DNA of 64,000 bases, taken from contig CM045731.1 of NCBI GenBank assembly GCA_024760905.1, forward strand, positions 48,485,001 through 48,549,000, read 5' to 3'. A program made the translations under genes and the position numbers. The stretch is from Plotosus lineatus (Eukaryota > Chordata > Actinopteri > Siluriformes > Plotosidae). Below are positions 43,687 through 50,513 of this stretch, in pieces. A model generated the notes under the pieces. That model had not been told where the DNA came from. It worked only from the letters and a program-made list of their open reading frames with translations, and did no database searches. How positions within the stretch are numbered: the stretch's first letter is position 1; the number at the start of each line of letters is the position of its first letter.

Positions 43687-45674
43687 CATTCATTTATTTT
43701 TTTTGAACCGCTTAATCCTAATTAGGGTCGCAGGGAGGCTGGTGCCCATCTCAGCTGAGCGAGGGTAGCATACACCCTGGTCAGCTCACCAGACCATCGC
43801 AGGAAGGAAAAACACTGGTGGCTACAAAGCTACTCTTGGTGAAAGTCAGCAATGATTCTTTTACATGCATTTTCACACCACAGACAATGAGAGACATGTG
43901 ACACACAGTGAGAGGTCCCCCCCCCCCCCACTCCCACTGCCCCATTAGGCTAACTTAATGTTTCTAATTGCAGGGCTCAAAGATTTGTGATGAGTAAATT
44001 TGATACATGACATGTTCTTTGCTGTTAGTCGATTGTTAGCCTATTCAGCTCACTGTCAAATCGATGGTATCAGTTTGCTAAAATGTTCTGACTAGTCATC
44101 CGTTCAAAATTTCTATTGTTGTAAGATGCATGAGGGTTTTCTTCCATGCAGTACTCTTTTACAATCCTCCAACAACATTGCAGCGGGTTCATATTTGGGC
44201 TTTGACCATAATTAACCATTGGATAACCTTCCATTTCTTCTATTTGAGTCAGTCCTTGGTGGATTTGCTTGTGCGCCTGAGACTGTTCATTTTCTGTAAC
44301 TGCTTAATCTTAATTAGGTTTGCGAGGAGGCTGGCGTCCGTCCAATCCGACTCTGAGCGAAGGTAGAGTATACCCTGGACAGCTCGCCAGGCCATCGCGA
44401 GGTGGAAACACGCTGACAGCCGTGCAACCTATGCATCACTGCCCATCGCAAAAATTCACTCTTGTTTGAAGTTGTTTTTGAATAGTAGTGGTTATAAAGT
44501 AGGACATGATTTGGGTCACAGAATGGTCTTCCCAGAAGTTGTCAGTTTTTGGGTGAATGCCAAATGGCTTGCAGCTTAAAGATACAGTAGGCCCTTGACC
44601 AACGTTCCCTCTAAGCTGCGCAACTGCGCAATGGCGCACCGCTCGAACACTCTCAGCGCACAAGAAAACCGATCCAGCGCAGTGAACGCTCTGCAGATTA
44701 ATTACATACACGGTATAGAACTTTTAGTGAGTGACAGGTGTCTAGCCAATCACACGATGCGATGCAATCACGCTATGCAGCCAATCACGGCACCGTCACG
44801 TGCTGCGCTCAAACACGCTCCATAGCAATAATAACAGTGCTGCTGAGTGAAGTGATGCTAATGCTAACCCCGTTATCATGACGAAACGACCGTCAGGGAA
44901 TATGATACGTCGACTCCCCAAACCAAAGTAAAAAAAAGAACTGCGCAAAGTCTGTGAGTACAGCAGAAAGCTGGCGAAGCAAAAACTATACCTTTCAATT
45001 TGTGAATCAATGAGAGAGTGCAGAATGAGACTATGTGTGAGGTTAAAAATGCACCCTGGCACACCCTGATAGTAGATGAGAGCCAGACATGACAGGACAC
45101 AAAATGCTCGTCATATATTTCAAATTCAGGGAGGAAAATGATGTCATCTATAAAACTGTTTAATAAGCCATGAAACTTTCAATGATCCCAGGTGTGATAC
45201 TGGGGTGTGGCCACAGCGAGCACTTGTGATGTTGCTCACAGTGGGCCTCAGTGTGCTCAGGGAGGTTGTCTGTATGCCCAGACAGAGGAAAAATTACAGG
45301 GAACATTGCCCTTGACTATTCGCGGTTTTGCACTCGCGGCTTTGCATATTCGCAGAGTGCCGAGCAAGTGTCACATGATTCAAATTCAGATTTCATCAAA
45401 ACTGCTGGTAAAAAATACCTGATGACAAAAATATGCATATATTCATGTGTAACAGAAGAGTGTTGGCAGGTTTGCCTTTTATTTCAGTTTAAGAATTTAA
45501 ATGATTCTGACTAAATCTTGTTTTATATTTTCTCTCTCATTCTCTTTTTTCTTTTTTTTTTTGCAGGTGAATAATGAGGTCTCTCAAATATCTGCCAAAG
45601 GGCTATACAAACAGATGCCAGGATCTTTCAACTTTCTCCGAAAGCTCGTCTACTTTCAGGTCCTGAAGACATGA
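31217..45674 (+). CDS. casp9: Caspase-9, complete gene of 10 coding exons
   Basis: This is the initiator cysteine protease of the mitochondrial apoptosis pathway. It is activated on Apaf-1 through CARD-CARD contact in the cytosol and cleaves effector caspases after Asp. Coding exons: 31217-31348, 32585-32789, 32902-32982, 33103-33155, 33794-33970, 34064-34153, 35598-35745, 39827-40015, 41289-41398, 45567-45674. All have GT-AG borders and matching phases, giving 430 residues (human caspase-9 has 416). The CARD covers residues 1 to about 95. Catalytic His243 lies in VVVILSHG and Cys293 in FFIQACGG. The inter-subunit linker offers EQMD321-AIPT and DEPD339-ARAS. The small subunit has [20 protein letters not shown] and ends [19 protein letters not shown] plus QACGG and overall similarity exclude caspase-2, -8 and -10. 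I see no inactivating change. Introns 7 and 9 exceed 4 kb because of transposons. Confidence 0.96.
31862..32007 (-). mobile_element. SINE family B, interrupted (first part)
   Basis: Inverted family B text: CTGGGCGAAGGCGGGGTGCA CCCTGAAC, CCATTCACAGTCACACCTAG. It resumes after the inserted chimeric SINE at about 32365 (AAGTTAACCTAATTCACATG, GGAAAGAAACCTA). It lies in casp9 intron 1. Confidence 0.8.
32008..32364 (+). mobile_element. Chimeric SINE A/B inserted in a family B SINE, with TSD
   Basis: Head decayed (GGACTAGTGGTAAGGTGCTG, GGTTCAAACCCC). Family A core AGCTAACTGGGTTATCAAAG and CCATTGCTGACTTTCACC, then from about 32250 the family B tail GGCGAGCTGTCCAGGGTGTA, CCTAATTAGGATTATGCGG, AGAAAATGAATGAATG. 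Flanks AAGTTAGCCTAAT (31995-32007) and AAGTTAACCTAAT (32365-32377) are a 13-base TSD with one mismatch. Confidence 0.92.
32585..32789 (+). CDS. casp9: casp9 coding exon 2 (CARD, second half, and Pro-rich linker)
   Basis: Residues 45-112: [40 protein letters not shown], then a Val/Pro-rich linker. It ends in phase 1 at donor GTAAGT. It aligns with the human CARD stretch QARQLIIDLETRGSQALPLF. Confidence 0.93.
32902..32982 (+). CDS. casp9: casp9 coding exon 3 (linker)
   Basis: Residues 113-139 of the low-complexity linker ([20 protein letters not shown]). Acceptor TTTAACAG, donor GTAAGT. No domain; accepted because phases fit on both sides. Confidence 0.8.
33103..33155 (+). CDS. casp9: casp9 coding exon 4 (linker)
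   Basis: Residues 140-157 ([18 protein letters not shown]), a small Ser/Pro/Arg-rich exon. Acceptor ATCTCTCCAG, donor GTGAAA. The phase joins exon 5 directly at [10 protein letters not shown]. Confidence 0.8.
33157..33793 (+). repeat. Pyrimidine-rich intron 4 with (TGTC)n
   Basis: Intron 4 of casp9 holds (TGTC)n at 33180-33209 and then about 550 bases dominated by TCTGT, TCTAT and TTTCT words with very few purine runs. Open frames here are by-products of that composition. Confidence 0.7.
33794..33970 (+). CDS. casp9: casp9 coding exon 5 (start of large subunit)
   Basis: Residues 158-216: [40 protein letters not shown]. It corresponds to human MEPCGHCLIINNVNF...RTGSNIDCEKLRRRFSSLHF. RTGSD supplies the conserved substrate-binding Arg of caspases. 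Donor GTGAGT. Confidence 0.96.
34064..34153 (+). CDS. casp9: casp9 coding exon 6 (catalytic His)
   Basis: Residues 217-246, with [13 protein letters not shown] holding catalytic His243. Acceptor CTCACTAG, donor GTAAGG. Confidence 0.96.
34241..34442 (-). mobile_element. SINE family B, 3'-damaged
   Basis: Inverted family B middle and head: CTGTAGGAGGACCCGAAGTA, AGAGGAAACTCACGCAAGC, AATGCCCGAGGCCGGGAATC. It lies in casp9 intron 6. Confidence 0.75.
34818..35058 (-). mobile_element. SINE family A, 5'-truncated
   Basis: Plus-strand text CTTCCTTTCGGCTTTTTCCC, GAGTCGCCACAGCGAATCAT, GTCGGATGCCCTTCCTGTCA, TTGATAACCCAGTTAG. The tRNA-like head is absent. It lies in casp9 intron 6. Confidence 0.9.
35598..35745 (+). 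CDS. casp9: casp9 coding exon 7 (catalytic Cys)
   Basis: Residues 247-295: [33 protein letters not shown] with the active-site Cys293 in the caspase pentapeptide QACGG. It ends in phase 1 at donor GTAAGC. Confidence 0.96.
35909..35990 (+). mobile_element. SINE family B, head only
   Basis: GGGTGGCACGGTGGTGTCGT GGTTAGCATGTCCACCTCAC AGC, GTGTGGAGTTTACATGTTCC. The copy stops after about 80 bases. It lies in casp9 intron 7. Confidence 0.85.
36056..36165 (+). mobile_element. SINE family C, 3' end
   Basis: GGAATTGAACTCCTAGTTGC, GGGGATAAGCACCGGCCTGA, TGAGCCACTATGGCTCGG, AAAAAGCCCAACAGAC match the 3' end of 30306-30600. Confidence 0.85.
36241..36660 (+). pseudogene. Transposon-derived open frame, unclassified
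   Basis: It starts [20 protein letters not shown], with [20 protein letters not shown] and [20 protein letters not shown]. Two in-frame stops follow, then an acidic Ser-rich stretch ([18 protein letters not shown]) with a basic PKRQKSQCG, and after a frameshift [10 protein letters not shown]. The order LFDI..., FL..R, VD..LA...E.R, SSDEDF, KR, ALD resembles proteins encoded by an unclassified fish repeat I have seen repeatedly. It lies in casp9 intron 7, with the MITE at 36669 directly behind. Confidence 0.5.
36669..37159 (+). mobile_element. MITE with GATCCCTCAC TIRs, copy 2
   Basis: Left end CATGGATCCCTCACT and right end, reverse complement CAGGGATCCCTCACTTTCCG, both flanked by TA (36667-36668, 37160-37161). 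It is 491 bases with no coding capacity. The interior matches 2578-3001 and 43055-43250, both inverted. Confidence 0.85.
37162..37850. other. Unassigned casp9 intron 7 sequence
   Basis: TCCACTGAAAGTAGGCGC near 37307 and GCGCCTACTTTCGGTGGA near 37470 are inverted to each other, as are GTGACATATGGTGCTTGTGA and CACAGCCACCATATGCGAC. This suggests a short hairpin element at about 37255-37510. Confidence 0.4.
37852..38406. mobile_element. Pogo/Tigger-like MITE, short copy
   Basis: Left TAGTAGGCCCTCGCTCATTC, right reverse complement CAGAAGGCCCCCGTGATTTG, with TA on each side. At 555 bases it has no coding capacity. Its interior (AATGAGTAAGACTGTCTATA, GAAGCATATTTTAGCACATG) matches the backbone of 16700-19556. 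Confidence 0.8.
38410..39441. mobile_element. DNA transposon with CAAGGGCGTAGGC TIRs and 5-bp TSD
   Basis: Left end CAAGGCCGTAGGCTGGGGGG and right end, reverse complement CAAGGGCGTAGGCTGGTCTG. TGTAT lies immediately outside both ends (38405-38409 and 39442-39446). A G/C-rich run follows each TIR. There is no transposase. It begins at the very end of the pogo-like MITE. Superfamily not assigned. Confidence 0.75.
39447..39826. other. End of casp9 intron 7
   Basis: No repeat or gene recognised. It ends in the exon 8 acceptor. Confidence 0.4.
39827..40015 (+). CDS. casp9: casp9 coding exon 8 (inter-subunit linker)
   Basis: Residues 296-358: [63 protein letters not shown]. It carries both candidate cleavage sites, after Asp321 and Asp339. 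Acceptor TTTGGGCAG; the G-GT codon is completed across the 4.1-kb intron 7. Confidence 0.95.
40252..40356 (+). mobile_element. SINE 3' tail of family B type
   Basis: GAGCTGTCCGGGGTGTACCC, AGAGTTGGCTGAGAGC, CAACCCTAATTAGGATTAAG CGG, ATGGATCAATG. Truncated before the head, so family B and the A/B chimera cannot be told apart. It lies in casp9 intron 8. Confidence 0.8.
40405..40920 (-). mobile_element. Tigger-like element with transposase C-terminus
   Basis: TIRs CACTCATGCCTCGGTTTTAA and (reverse complement of right end) CATTCATGCCTCGGTTTTAC, each flanked by TA. On the minus strand 40532-40750 is open: [51 protein letters not shown]. This resembles the acidic tail and last helices of Tigger/pogo transposases. 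The DDE core is missing, so the copy is non-autonomous. It lies in casp9 intron 8. Confidence 0.8.
41289..41398 (+). CDS. casp9: casp9 coding exon 9 (small subunit)
   Basis: Residues 359-395: [41 protein letters not shown]...GSWYV forms part of the substrate pocket in the family. Donor GTATAT is weaker than the others. Confidence 0.95.
41485..41990. mobile_element. Old SINE family B pieces
   Basis: Plus-strand GTCATGCAGTGGTTAGCGCT with TTTGCATGTTCTCACC (41485-41600), then inverted pieces GCACTTTGGAACAGTTAGTT AGCC and CATGCAAACTCCACA (41825-41990). Diverged. Confidence 0.5.
42030..42070. repeat. (TG)n(TA)n microsatellite
   Basis: TGTGTGTGTGTGTGTATATATATATATATATATAT run in casp9 intron 9. Confidence 0.9.
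42088..42190 (-). mobile_element. SINE tail of family B type, inverted
   Basis: AATCCTAATTAGGGTCATGG, GGCTGGTACC, CCTGGGCAGCTCACCAGGCC. It abuts the LINE piece that follows. Confidence 0.75.
42692..43468 (+). mobile_element. hAT-Charlie-like element inserted in the LINE 5' UTR
   Basis: TIRs CAGTGGTTCTCAACCTGGGT and (reverse complement) CAGTGGTGGTTCTTAACC. 8-bp TSD CTTTAGAC (42684-42691) and GTTTAGAC (43469-43476), one mismatch. At 42950-43050 a remnant reads [30 protein letters not shown], the usual N-terminal zinc-binding start of Charlie-type transposases. The middle is replaced by a MITE fragment at 43055-43250. Confidence 0.9.
43055..43250 (-). mobile_element. Fragment of GATCCCTCAC MITE family, copy 3
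   Basis: GACGTATATGTACATGTATG, GCATAATATCAATAAATACA-type text, AGTGCATAAGATGTAAATAA and GATGCGCACCTCACA match the interior of 36669-37159 inverted. It sits inside the hAT element, a third nesting level. Confidence 0.75.
43613..43672. repeat. (TA)n microsatellite
   Basis: About 29 TA units followed by a T-run. Confidence 0.95.
43687..43943 (-). mobile_element. Chimeric SINE A/B
   Basis: Plus-strand: family B tail CATTCATTTATT, CGCTTAATCCTAATTAGGGT, GCTGGTGCCCATC, CTCACCAGACCATCGCAGG; then from about 43805 family A core AAACACTGGTGGCTACAAAG, AAAGTCAGCAATGATTCTTT, and remains of the head. Confidence 0.85.
44287..44425 (-). mobile_element. Chimeric SINE A/B, truncated
   Basis: Family B tail TCATTTTCTGTAACTGCTTA, TTAGGTTTGCGAGGAGGCTG, GCTCGCCAGGCCATCGCG, then family A AAACACGCTGACAGCCGTG. 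The head and most of the core are gone. Confidence 0.8.
44585..45395 (+). mobile_element. Pogo/Tigger-like fragment split by a hAT insertion
   Basis: CAGTAGGCCCTTGAC at 44585, preceded by TA, is cut by an insertion and resumes at 45309 as CCCTTGACTATTCGCGGTTT TGCACTCGCGG. This matches the left end of 16700-19556. The right end of the pogo element is missing. Confidence 0.85.
44600..45308 (+). mobile_element. Non-autonomous hAT element, perfect 8-bp TSD
   Basis: Ends CAACGTTCCCTCTAAGCTGC and (reverse complement) CAATGTTCCCTGTAATTTTT. The duplication CCCTTGAC lies at 44592-44599 and 45309-45316. A short frame [17 protein letters not shown] at 44878 may be a transposase N-terminus. At 709 bases it is otherwise non-coding. 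Confidence 0.9.
45567..45674 (+). CDS. casp9: casp9 coding exon 10 (C-terminus)
   Basis: Residues 396-430 and stop: [35 protein letters not shown]. It corresponds to human GIYKQMPGCFNFLRKKLFF. Acceptor after a long pyrimidine tract (TTTTTTTTGCAG). Confidence 0.96.
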   Translation: MNNEVSQISAKGLYKQMPGSFNFLRKLVYFQVLKT

Positions 45675-45711
45675 GTCATTAGTGAATTAAAAAAGACATT
45701 AATTGATTACA

Positions 45712-45728
45712 AATAAAATATGAATAAA
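45712..45728 (+). terminator. casp9 polyadenylation signals
   Basis: Two AATAAA hexamers at 45712-45717 and 45723-45728, 38 and 49 bases after the stop codon, fit a short 3' UTR. Confidence 0.7.
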
Positions 45729-45734
45729 TCTTTA

Positions 45735-46540
45735 GCATGAGGATTGAGTTTGGATTATATTGATTTCATCTGGGAGAGAAAAATTCCATCATATTTGATT
45801 ACCCTTTAACCCTAATTTGACTGGATGTTGTGTTGAATTAAAGCCATAAATTGTGACTGAACATGTTTATGTATATGATACAGTATACAGAACTATACAA
45901 ACATGTTTACCATGTGTTTGGTTGTTATTTCTGATGTTTTTTACCTTTCGTACGATATGTTTTTAGATGTGTTATGCATTTTATAATGATTAACGTAAAA
46001 AATTAGGGAGGAAAAAAGGCTGAAATTTGTCCAGATATTCAAATAAAGACCTCGTTTATGAATATAAAAATGAATTGGTAATGTGTTTTTAGCTTTTATG
46101 TTCGTGGGTTGTGAGGGGGTGGTGGATTTTTCACACATAGCCAGCTCGTCTTTAGCACAGAAAACTGGCATGGCTAATCTTTGGCATTTACTCACTCAAA
46201 AAACATGCAGCAGTGCAAGTGATTATAAAGAATTTTATAACTATGCTTTGGGGATATATTTATGAATGTATGACCAACACTAGACATTGCAGTCCATTAT
46301 CACCAAGGCAAATGGTTGTTTCTGGTAAATAGTCTGAGTGTTTTGGTATGACAAGATAAAACTTTGTACTTGTCAAGAGGACATTTAAGACCGCCCATCA
46401 CAGATGTTCTCTTTTTCCTCTGTCTCAAGTCAAAAAATAAATCCTATATTTCTACAAAACGTTCTGAATGTCTTGATATACTCAAAATACAGACTGGGTT
46501 TAATTCCTGGCTTCATCCAAAATCACTCTCTCATACTCAC
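45735..46540. other. Intergenic sequence after casp9
   Basis: AT-rich. No repeat family, RNA gene or exon recognised. Confidence 0.35.
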
Positions 46541-46542
46541 CA

Positions 46543-46838
46543 GAGAGGGAATGCTGGAGCGTATCTCTGCCAACACTGGGCAATAGTGGGGTACATCCTG
46601 ATTAACTTGCAAGACCATCTCAGGAGCAACACGTACACACTGATTCATACTCACAGTCAGGTCAGTTTAAAACAACCATTTAGCTTAATGCATATCTTTG
46701 GACTTTTGGAGGAAACTGGAGTACCTGGAGGAAACACATGCAAGCACGGGGAGAACATCCAGACTCTACACAGGACTCAACCCGTGGACCTTTTCACTCA
46801 GGTGAACATGCGAACCACTACACCATTATGCCGCCCCA
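46543..46838 (-). mobile_element. SINE family B
   Basis: Minus-strand head GGGGCGGCATAATGGTGTAG and AGTCTGGATGTTCTCCCCGT, GTGTTTCCTCCAGGTACTCC. The tail end is diverged. Confidence 0.85.
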
Positions 46839-46870
46839 TTGTAATTAGTTTGATTTTTTTTTTTAATGTA

Positions 46871-46899
46871 CAGTGTGTGTGTGTGTGTGTGTGTGTATA
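46871..46899. repeat. (GT)n microsatellite
   Basis: 14 GT units. Confidence 0.9.
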
Positions 46900-46906
46900 G
46901 CTGTGG

Positions 46907-47105
46907 AATGGGGCAGTACTATGGCATAATGTTTGGTACATCTGCCCCACAACAAGAAGATCCAGGTTTTGAGTCCTGGTCTTGATGAGGGTAGGTTCTG
47001 TGTGTGTGTTCATGTTCTTCCTATCACTGCATGGGTCTCCTCCAGGTACTCCAATTTCTTCCTACAGTCCAAAGACATGCATTAGGCTAATTGGCTGTTC
47101 TATAT
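46907..47105 (+). mobile_element. SINE family B, first part of a split copy
   Basis: GGGGCAGTACTATGGCATAA head, AAGAAGATCCAGGTTTTGAG, CTCCTCCAGGTACTCCAATT, CATGCATTAGGCTAATTGGC. It continues at 47434-47580 (CTGTTCTATATTGCCTCTTA, TGAGATAGATTCCAGC). Confidence 0.85.
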
Positions 47106-47433
47106 ATATCTATCTATCTAGTGCCTGAGTCGTAGAACAACCATTGGCGACACGCCATGAAGGATTATGATTATCATCTTCATGGAGGTTTTCTTGGCAG
47201 GATTTGTGCAGTGGTTTGCCATTGCTTTCTGCACGATGCGAACCTACGGGCAATTTAGAGCGGCCAATTGACCTACTGTGTATGTCTTTGGATTGTGGGA
47301 GGAAACCGGAGCACCGGGAGGAAACCCACGCAAGCACATGCAAACTCCACATAGAAATGCCCAGGCCGGGAATCGAACCCAAGCCTTCTTGCCATGAGGC
47401 GGACGTGCTAACCACTACGCCACCGTGCCGCCA
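47106..47433 (-). mobile_element. SINE with family B head and a third, BovB-like tail
   Basis: On the minus strand the head is GGCGGCACGGTGGCGTAGTG GTTAGCACGTCCGCCTCATG and the middle normal family B up to GGCCGCTCTAAATTGCCCGT. After CGCATCGTGC it switches to GCAATGGCAAACCACTGC, TGCCAAGAAAACCTCCATG, TCATGGCGTGTCGCCAATGG, CTACGACTCAGGCAC and (TAGA)n. That tail order recalls BovB-type 3' ends from memory. The 12-bp TSD GCTGTTCTATAT lies at 47094-47105 and 47434-47445. Confidence 0.9.
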
Positions 47434-48042
47434 GCTGTTCTATATTGCCTCTTAAGTGTCAATGTAAGTTGGAATGGCTGTGTAGGTGTTGCCTTTCGAT
47501 TGAATAGAGAGCTGGACAGTCAGTTGAGATAGATTCCAGCTTTACTTTGATCCTAGTAAGAGTAAGCAGTTCAGCAAATGAATGAATAGCCTTGAGGAAA
47601 ATGGTATCACTATTAAAATTGGTCCGTAATTTACTTCTATGGCTGTATTTGTTTATTTATTATTGTATACATATTTGTTTGGCGTGTCACTGGTTTTTGG
47701 CTCATTCACTGATACTTCCTGTTTTGTTTTTGTTTGTTCTTTTTTCCACAATTGTGATATTTGACACGATAGCAGAGTTTTCTTGGTGTACAGTATGTGT
47801 ATGACAATATCAAAAGTACATTCTGTGCACACAACAACAGACACTTTTGGAGGGTCTGAAAATTTCAGGGAGGATGTTTCAGACTGACGTTCATCAACTT
47901 TCGTCAAATCAGCAAAGTGCTAATTTTTTTTATTATATTTTATCACTTTAGCACTTTTCCAATGTAGTTGATGAAAGATATGGGGTGTTACACTAGTTGG
48001 TCCAAAAATGAAGATTTTATTGGATATTCCAAATCTACACTG

Positions 48043-48172
48043 TGTCATAGTGGTTAGTACAGCCACATCACAGCGAGAACTTTCTGGATTCAATTCCTCA
48101 TGTTGCGCATCCATTCCTTTGTGGGGTTTGCATGTTCTCCCCATGCTTACACACAGTCATATTGGGCTAATT
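48043..48172 (+). mobile_element. SINE family B, first part of a split copy
   Basis: GTCATAGTGGTTAGTACAGC, GCGAGAACTTTCTGGATTC, TTTGCATGTTCTCCCCATGC. It resumes after the SINE A insertion at 48440 (GGGCTAATTAGTGGTTCC, GTCTGGCGAGCTGTTCAAGG). Confidence 0.85.
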
Positions 48173-48439
48173 CTGTCTTCCTTTCGGCTTTTTCCCTTTT
48201 ACTCGGGAGTCGCCACAGCAATTCATCTTGATCCGCACATTTGATTTGGCAGAGGTTTTTTTTTTTTTACGTCGGATGCCCTTCCTGTCACAACCCTTTT
48301 TAGCAAAGGACAGAAACACGCTGACGACTTTGCAGCTACTCTTTACGAAAGTCAGCAATGGTTCTTTTACATGCCTCTCACCATAGACAGTGACAGACAT
48401 GGCCTGCCTTTGGTAACCCAGTTAGCTGCACTGGGGGAA
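48173..48439 (-). mobile_element. SINE family A inserted in a family B SINE, 12-bp TSD
   Basis: 5'-truncated: plus-strand CTTCCTTTCGGCTTTTTCCC, GTCGGATGCCCTTCCTGTCA, GGTAACCCAGTTAGCTGCAC. ATTGGGCTAATT is duplicated at 48161-48172 and 48440-48451. Confidence 0.93.
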
Positions 48440-48625
48440 ATTGGGCTAATTAGTGGTTCCAAATTGACCTGAGGTGTGGATGTGAGTGTGCGTTACCCAG
48501 CAATGGTCTGGCGAGCTGTTCAAGGTGTACTCTGCCTTTGCCCAGTGTTAGCTGAGATAGACAACAGGCTCCCCAGAGTATCCTTAGTGGAAGGATTGAG
48601 AATTTCAGCCAATGAGTAAGTGAGT
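48440..48625 (+). mobile_element. SINE family B, second part of the split copy
   Basis: Tail half: GCAATGGTCTGGCGAGCTGT, GTTAGCTGAGATAGACAACA, AGTATCCTTAGTGGAAGGAT. Confidence 0.8.
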
Positions 48626-49025
48626 AAATCTACACATAGTTAGAGAATAATTGTTTAATTTGGTCAAGCCATGGGAGAAAATGTTTCAGGTATTATTATC
48701 TAAATAGAAAATCAGGTTTGGAGAAAATCAGCTGTAAATTCAATTTCAAGTTTAATAGCAAATAACCCAAATACTTATATAGTGACCATATAATGATTTT
48801 AGATTTGCACGCTGGAAGTATTCAGTTTCAAACCCTTTGTCATTGTGTTGGTGTAGACAGTTGGCACTACAAGCCCTATTTCTCCATTTTTACTGAACAG
48901 AATCCCACAAAACCTGATAGACTTATATTAGATGAGCCGATAAACAATTCTTTTGAGATTTATTTTTGATTTTCAAACCTGAAACGCAATTACTGGTATA
49001 ACTGGTATGCGGTCGGAGTTGAATG
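48626..49025. other. Unassigned intergenic sequence
   Basis: Nothing recognised. Confidence 0.3.
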
Positions 49026-49026
49026 C

Positions 49027-49095
<69 letters not shown>

Positions 49096-49163
49096 TACAT
49101 ATATATACATATATACACATATATATACATATATATACATATATATATACATACATATATATA

Positions 49164-49195
<32 letters not shown>

Positions 49196-49201
49196 TATAT
49201 A

Positions 49202-49233
<32 letters not shown>

Positions 49234-49250
49234 TATATACATATATATAC

Positions 49251-49292
<42 letters not shown>
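49026..49292. repeat. Compound (TA)n / (TATACA)n array
   Basis: About 267 bases of TA and TATACA units. The middle shows a higher-order pattern in which TACATGTATATATATACATACATA recurs at about 49162 and 49201. Open frames of Tyr/Ile repeats here are by-products. Confidence 0.95.
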
Positions 49293-49297
<5 letters not shown>

Positions 49298-49485
49298 GGC
49301 AAAGTAAACAAATAAAATGGTAAAGAAAAATACAATGAATAGTAAAAATAAATAAATAACATTACAGATTAAAGAAAGTGCAATTATAAGGTAGTTAGTG
49401 GACGTGATGAAAGGTAAACATAATGCAGAGTAGTTCCAGAGAAACAGTTTCAGACAAGAAAAGGACTTCTATATATGCATAGAGA

Positions 49486-49489
<4 letters not shown>

Positions 49490-49529
<40 letters not shown>
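49490..49529. repeat. (CA)n microsatellite
   Basis: About 20 CA units. It cuts off the retroviral leader that follows on the minus strand. Confidence 0.95.
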
Positions 49530-49531
<2 letters not shown>

Positions 49532-49563
49532 CTTACTGTTACGTATGCCTAATAGATTCTATT

Positions 49564-50110
49564 GGACGAGCCCCCAATTTTGTTATATATGGAATTTAGA
49601 AGTAAATTGCCCCGTGAAACCAGTAAAGCACGACAGACCACGACATAAACTATGTGCAATTTAATAATATAAACAATGCGAGGCAAAATAATACTTACAT
49701 CTTAGAGCTAAACAAAATACAGTACAACTTAAACAAAGGTTCCCGTGGTCACCAAGCAGCTGCAGCATGGTAAATTTAGAAGCGGCGCGCGTACTGGCGG
49801 GGAAAGGATTGTAATCCCATGTTGGACAGAAACAAATGATTAAAATCCTCACGTTGGGTGTGGGTGAGCATGGACGATGGACTTTGGCGATGAAGTCCCG
49901 AACTACGAAACTTTGGTGAAGTTTCTGTGATCCGTCTTGAATGAGATGAGCCGCCGCGATGAGTTTCCTTAGAGGATCTGCATGCCGAAGAGACTGAAAG
50001 AGGCTGCACGAGACAGGAAGAGGCTGGAGCGAGTCGGTACCAGGTCCTTAATATAACCTCCCCAAAGTTCCAGAAATTTCCCTTCTTGAAGTTTCACCTG
50101 AATCACCTGA
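49564..50110 (-). mobile_element. Retroviral-type LTR with tRNA-Pro-like primer site
   Basis: On the minus strand TGGGGGCTCGTCC (49576-49564) equals the start of the tRNA-Pro primer-binding site used by many retroviruses. The upstream 500 bases behave like an LTR: a TATA-like GGTTATATTAAGGACCTGG at about 50061, a transcribed region rich in CTCTTCCTGTCTC, an ATTAAA at about 49662, and an ending near CATATATAACA. No gag, pol or env follows; the leader is cut at the (CA)n. It may be a solo LTR plus leader. The LTR start and TSD are not defined. Confidence 0.6.
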
Positions 50111-50289
50111 CCCGCCACCAGGGCGCATGCGCAACCAGGTTCATCTCGAAGTTCAAATCAAAATCAATCACTTCACCTTACTGTGCATATCTATATACTA
50201 TCGGAGGAACAAGAAGTTTTCAGAGGAATCCCATGCAGAGACATAGAAAACATGCAAACCTCACACCAGGACATGGTCTCAAAGATGAT

Positions 50290-50513
50290 TTCCTTTCGGC
50301 TTTTTCCCTTTATCAGGGGTCGCCACAGCGAATGATTTACATATTTGATTTGCCATAAGTTTTTACGTTGGATGCCCTTCCTGACACAACCCTTTAGCAA
50401 GGGACAGAAACACGCTGACGGCTTTGCAGCTACTCTTTTTACGAAAGTCAGCAATGGTTCTTTTACACCTCTCACCATAGACAGTGAGAGACATGGCTGG
50501 CCTTTGATAACTC
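50290..50513 (-). mobile_element. SINE family A, 5'-truncated
   Basis: TTTCCTTTCGGCTTTTTCCC, GGGGTCGCCACAGCGAATG, TTGGATGCCCTTCCTGACAC, TGGCCTTTGATAACT. Confidence 0.9.

Noticed and set aside
49007..49362. Long Tyr/Ile repeat frames on both strands
   Set aside because: Pure by-products of the (TA)n/(TATACA)n array.
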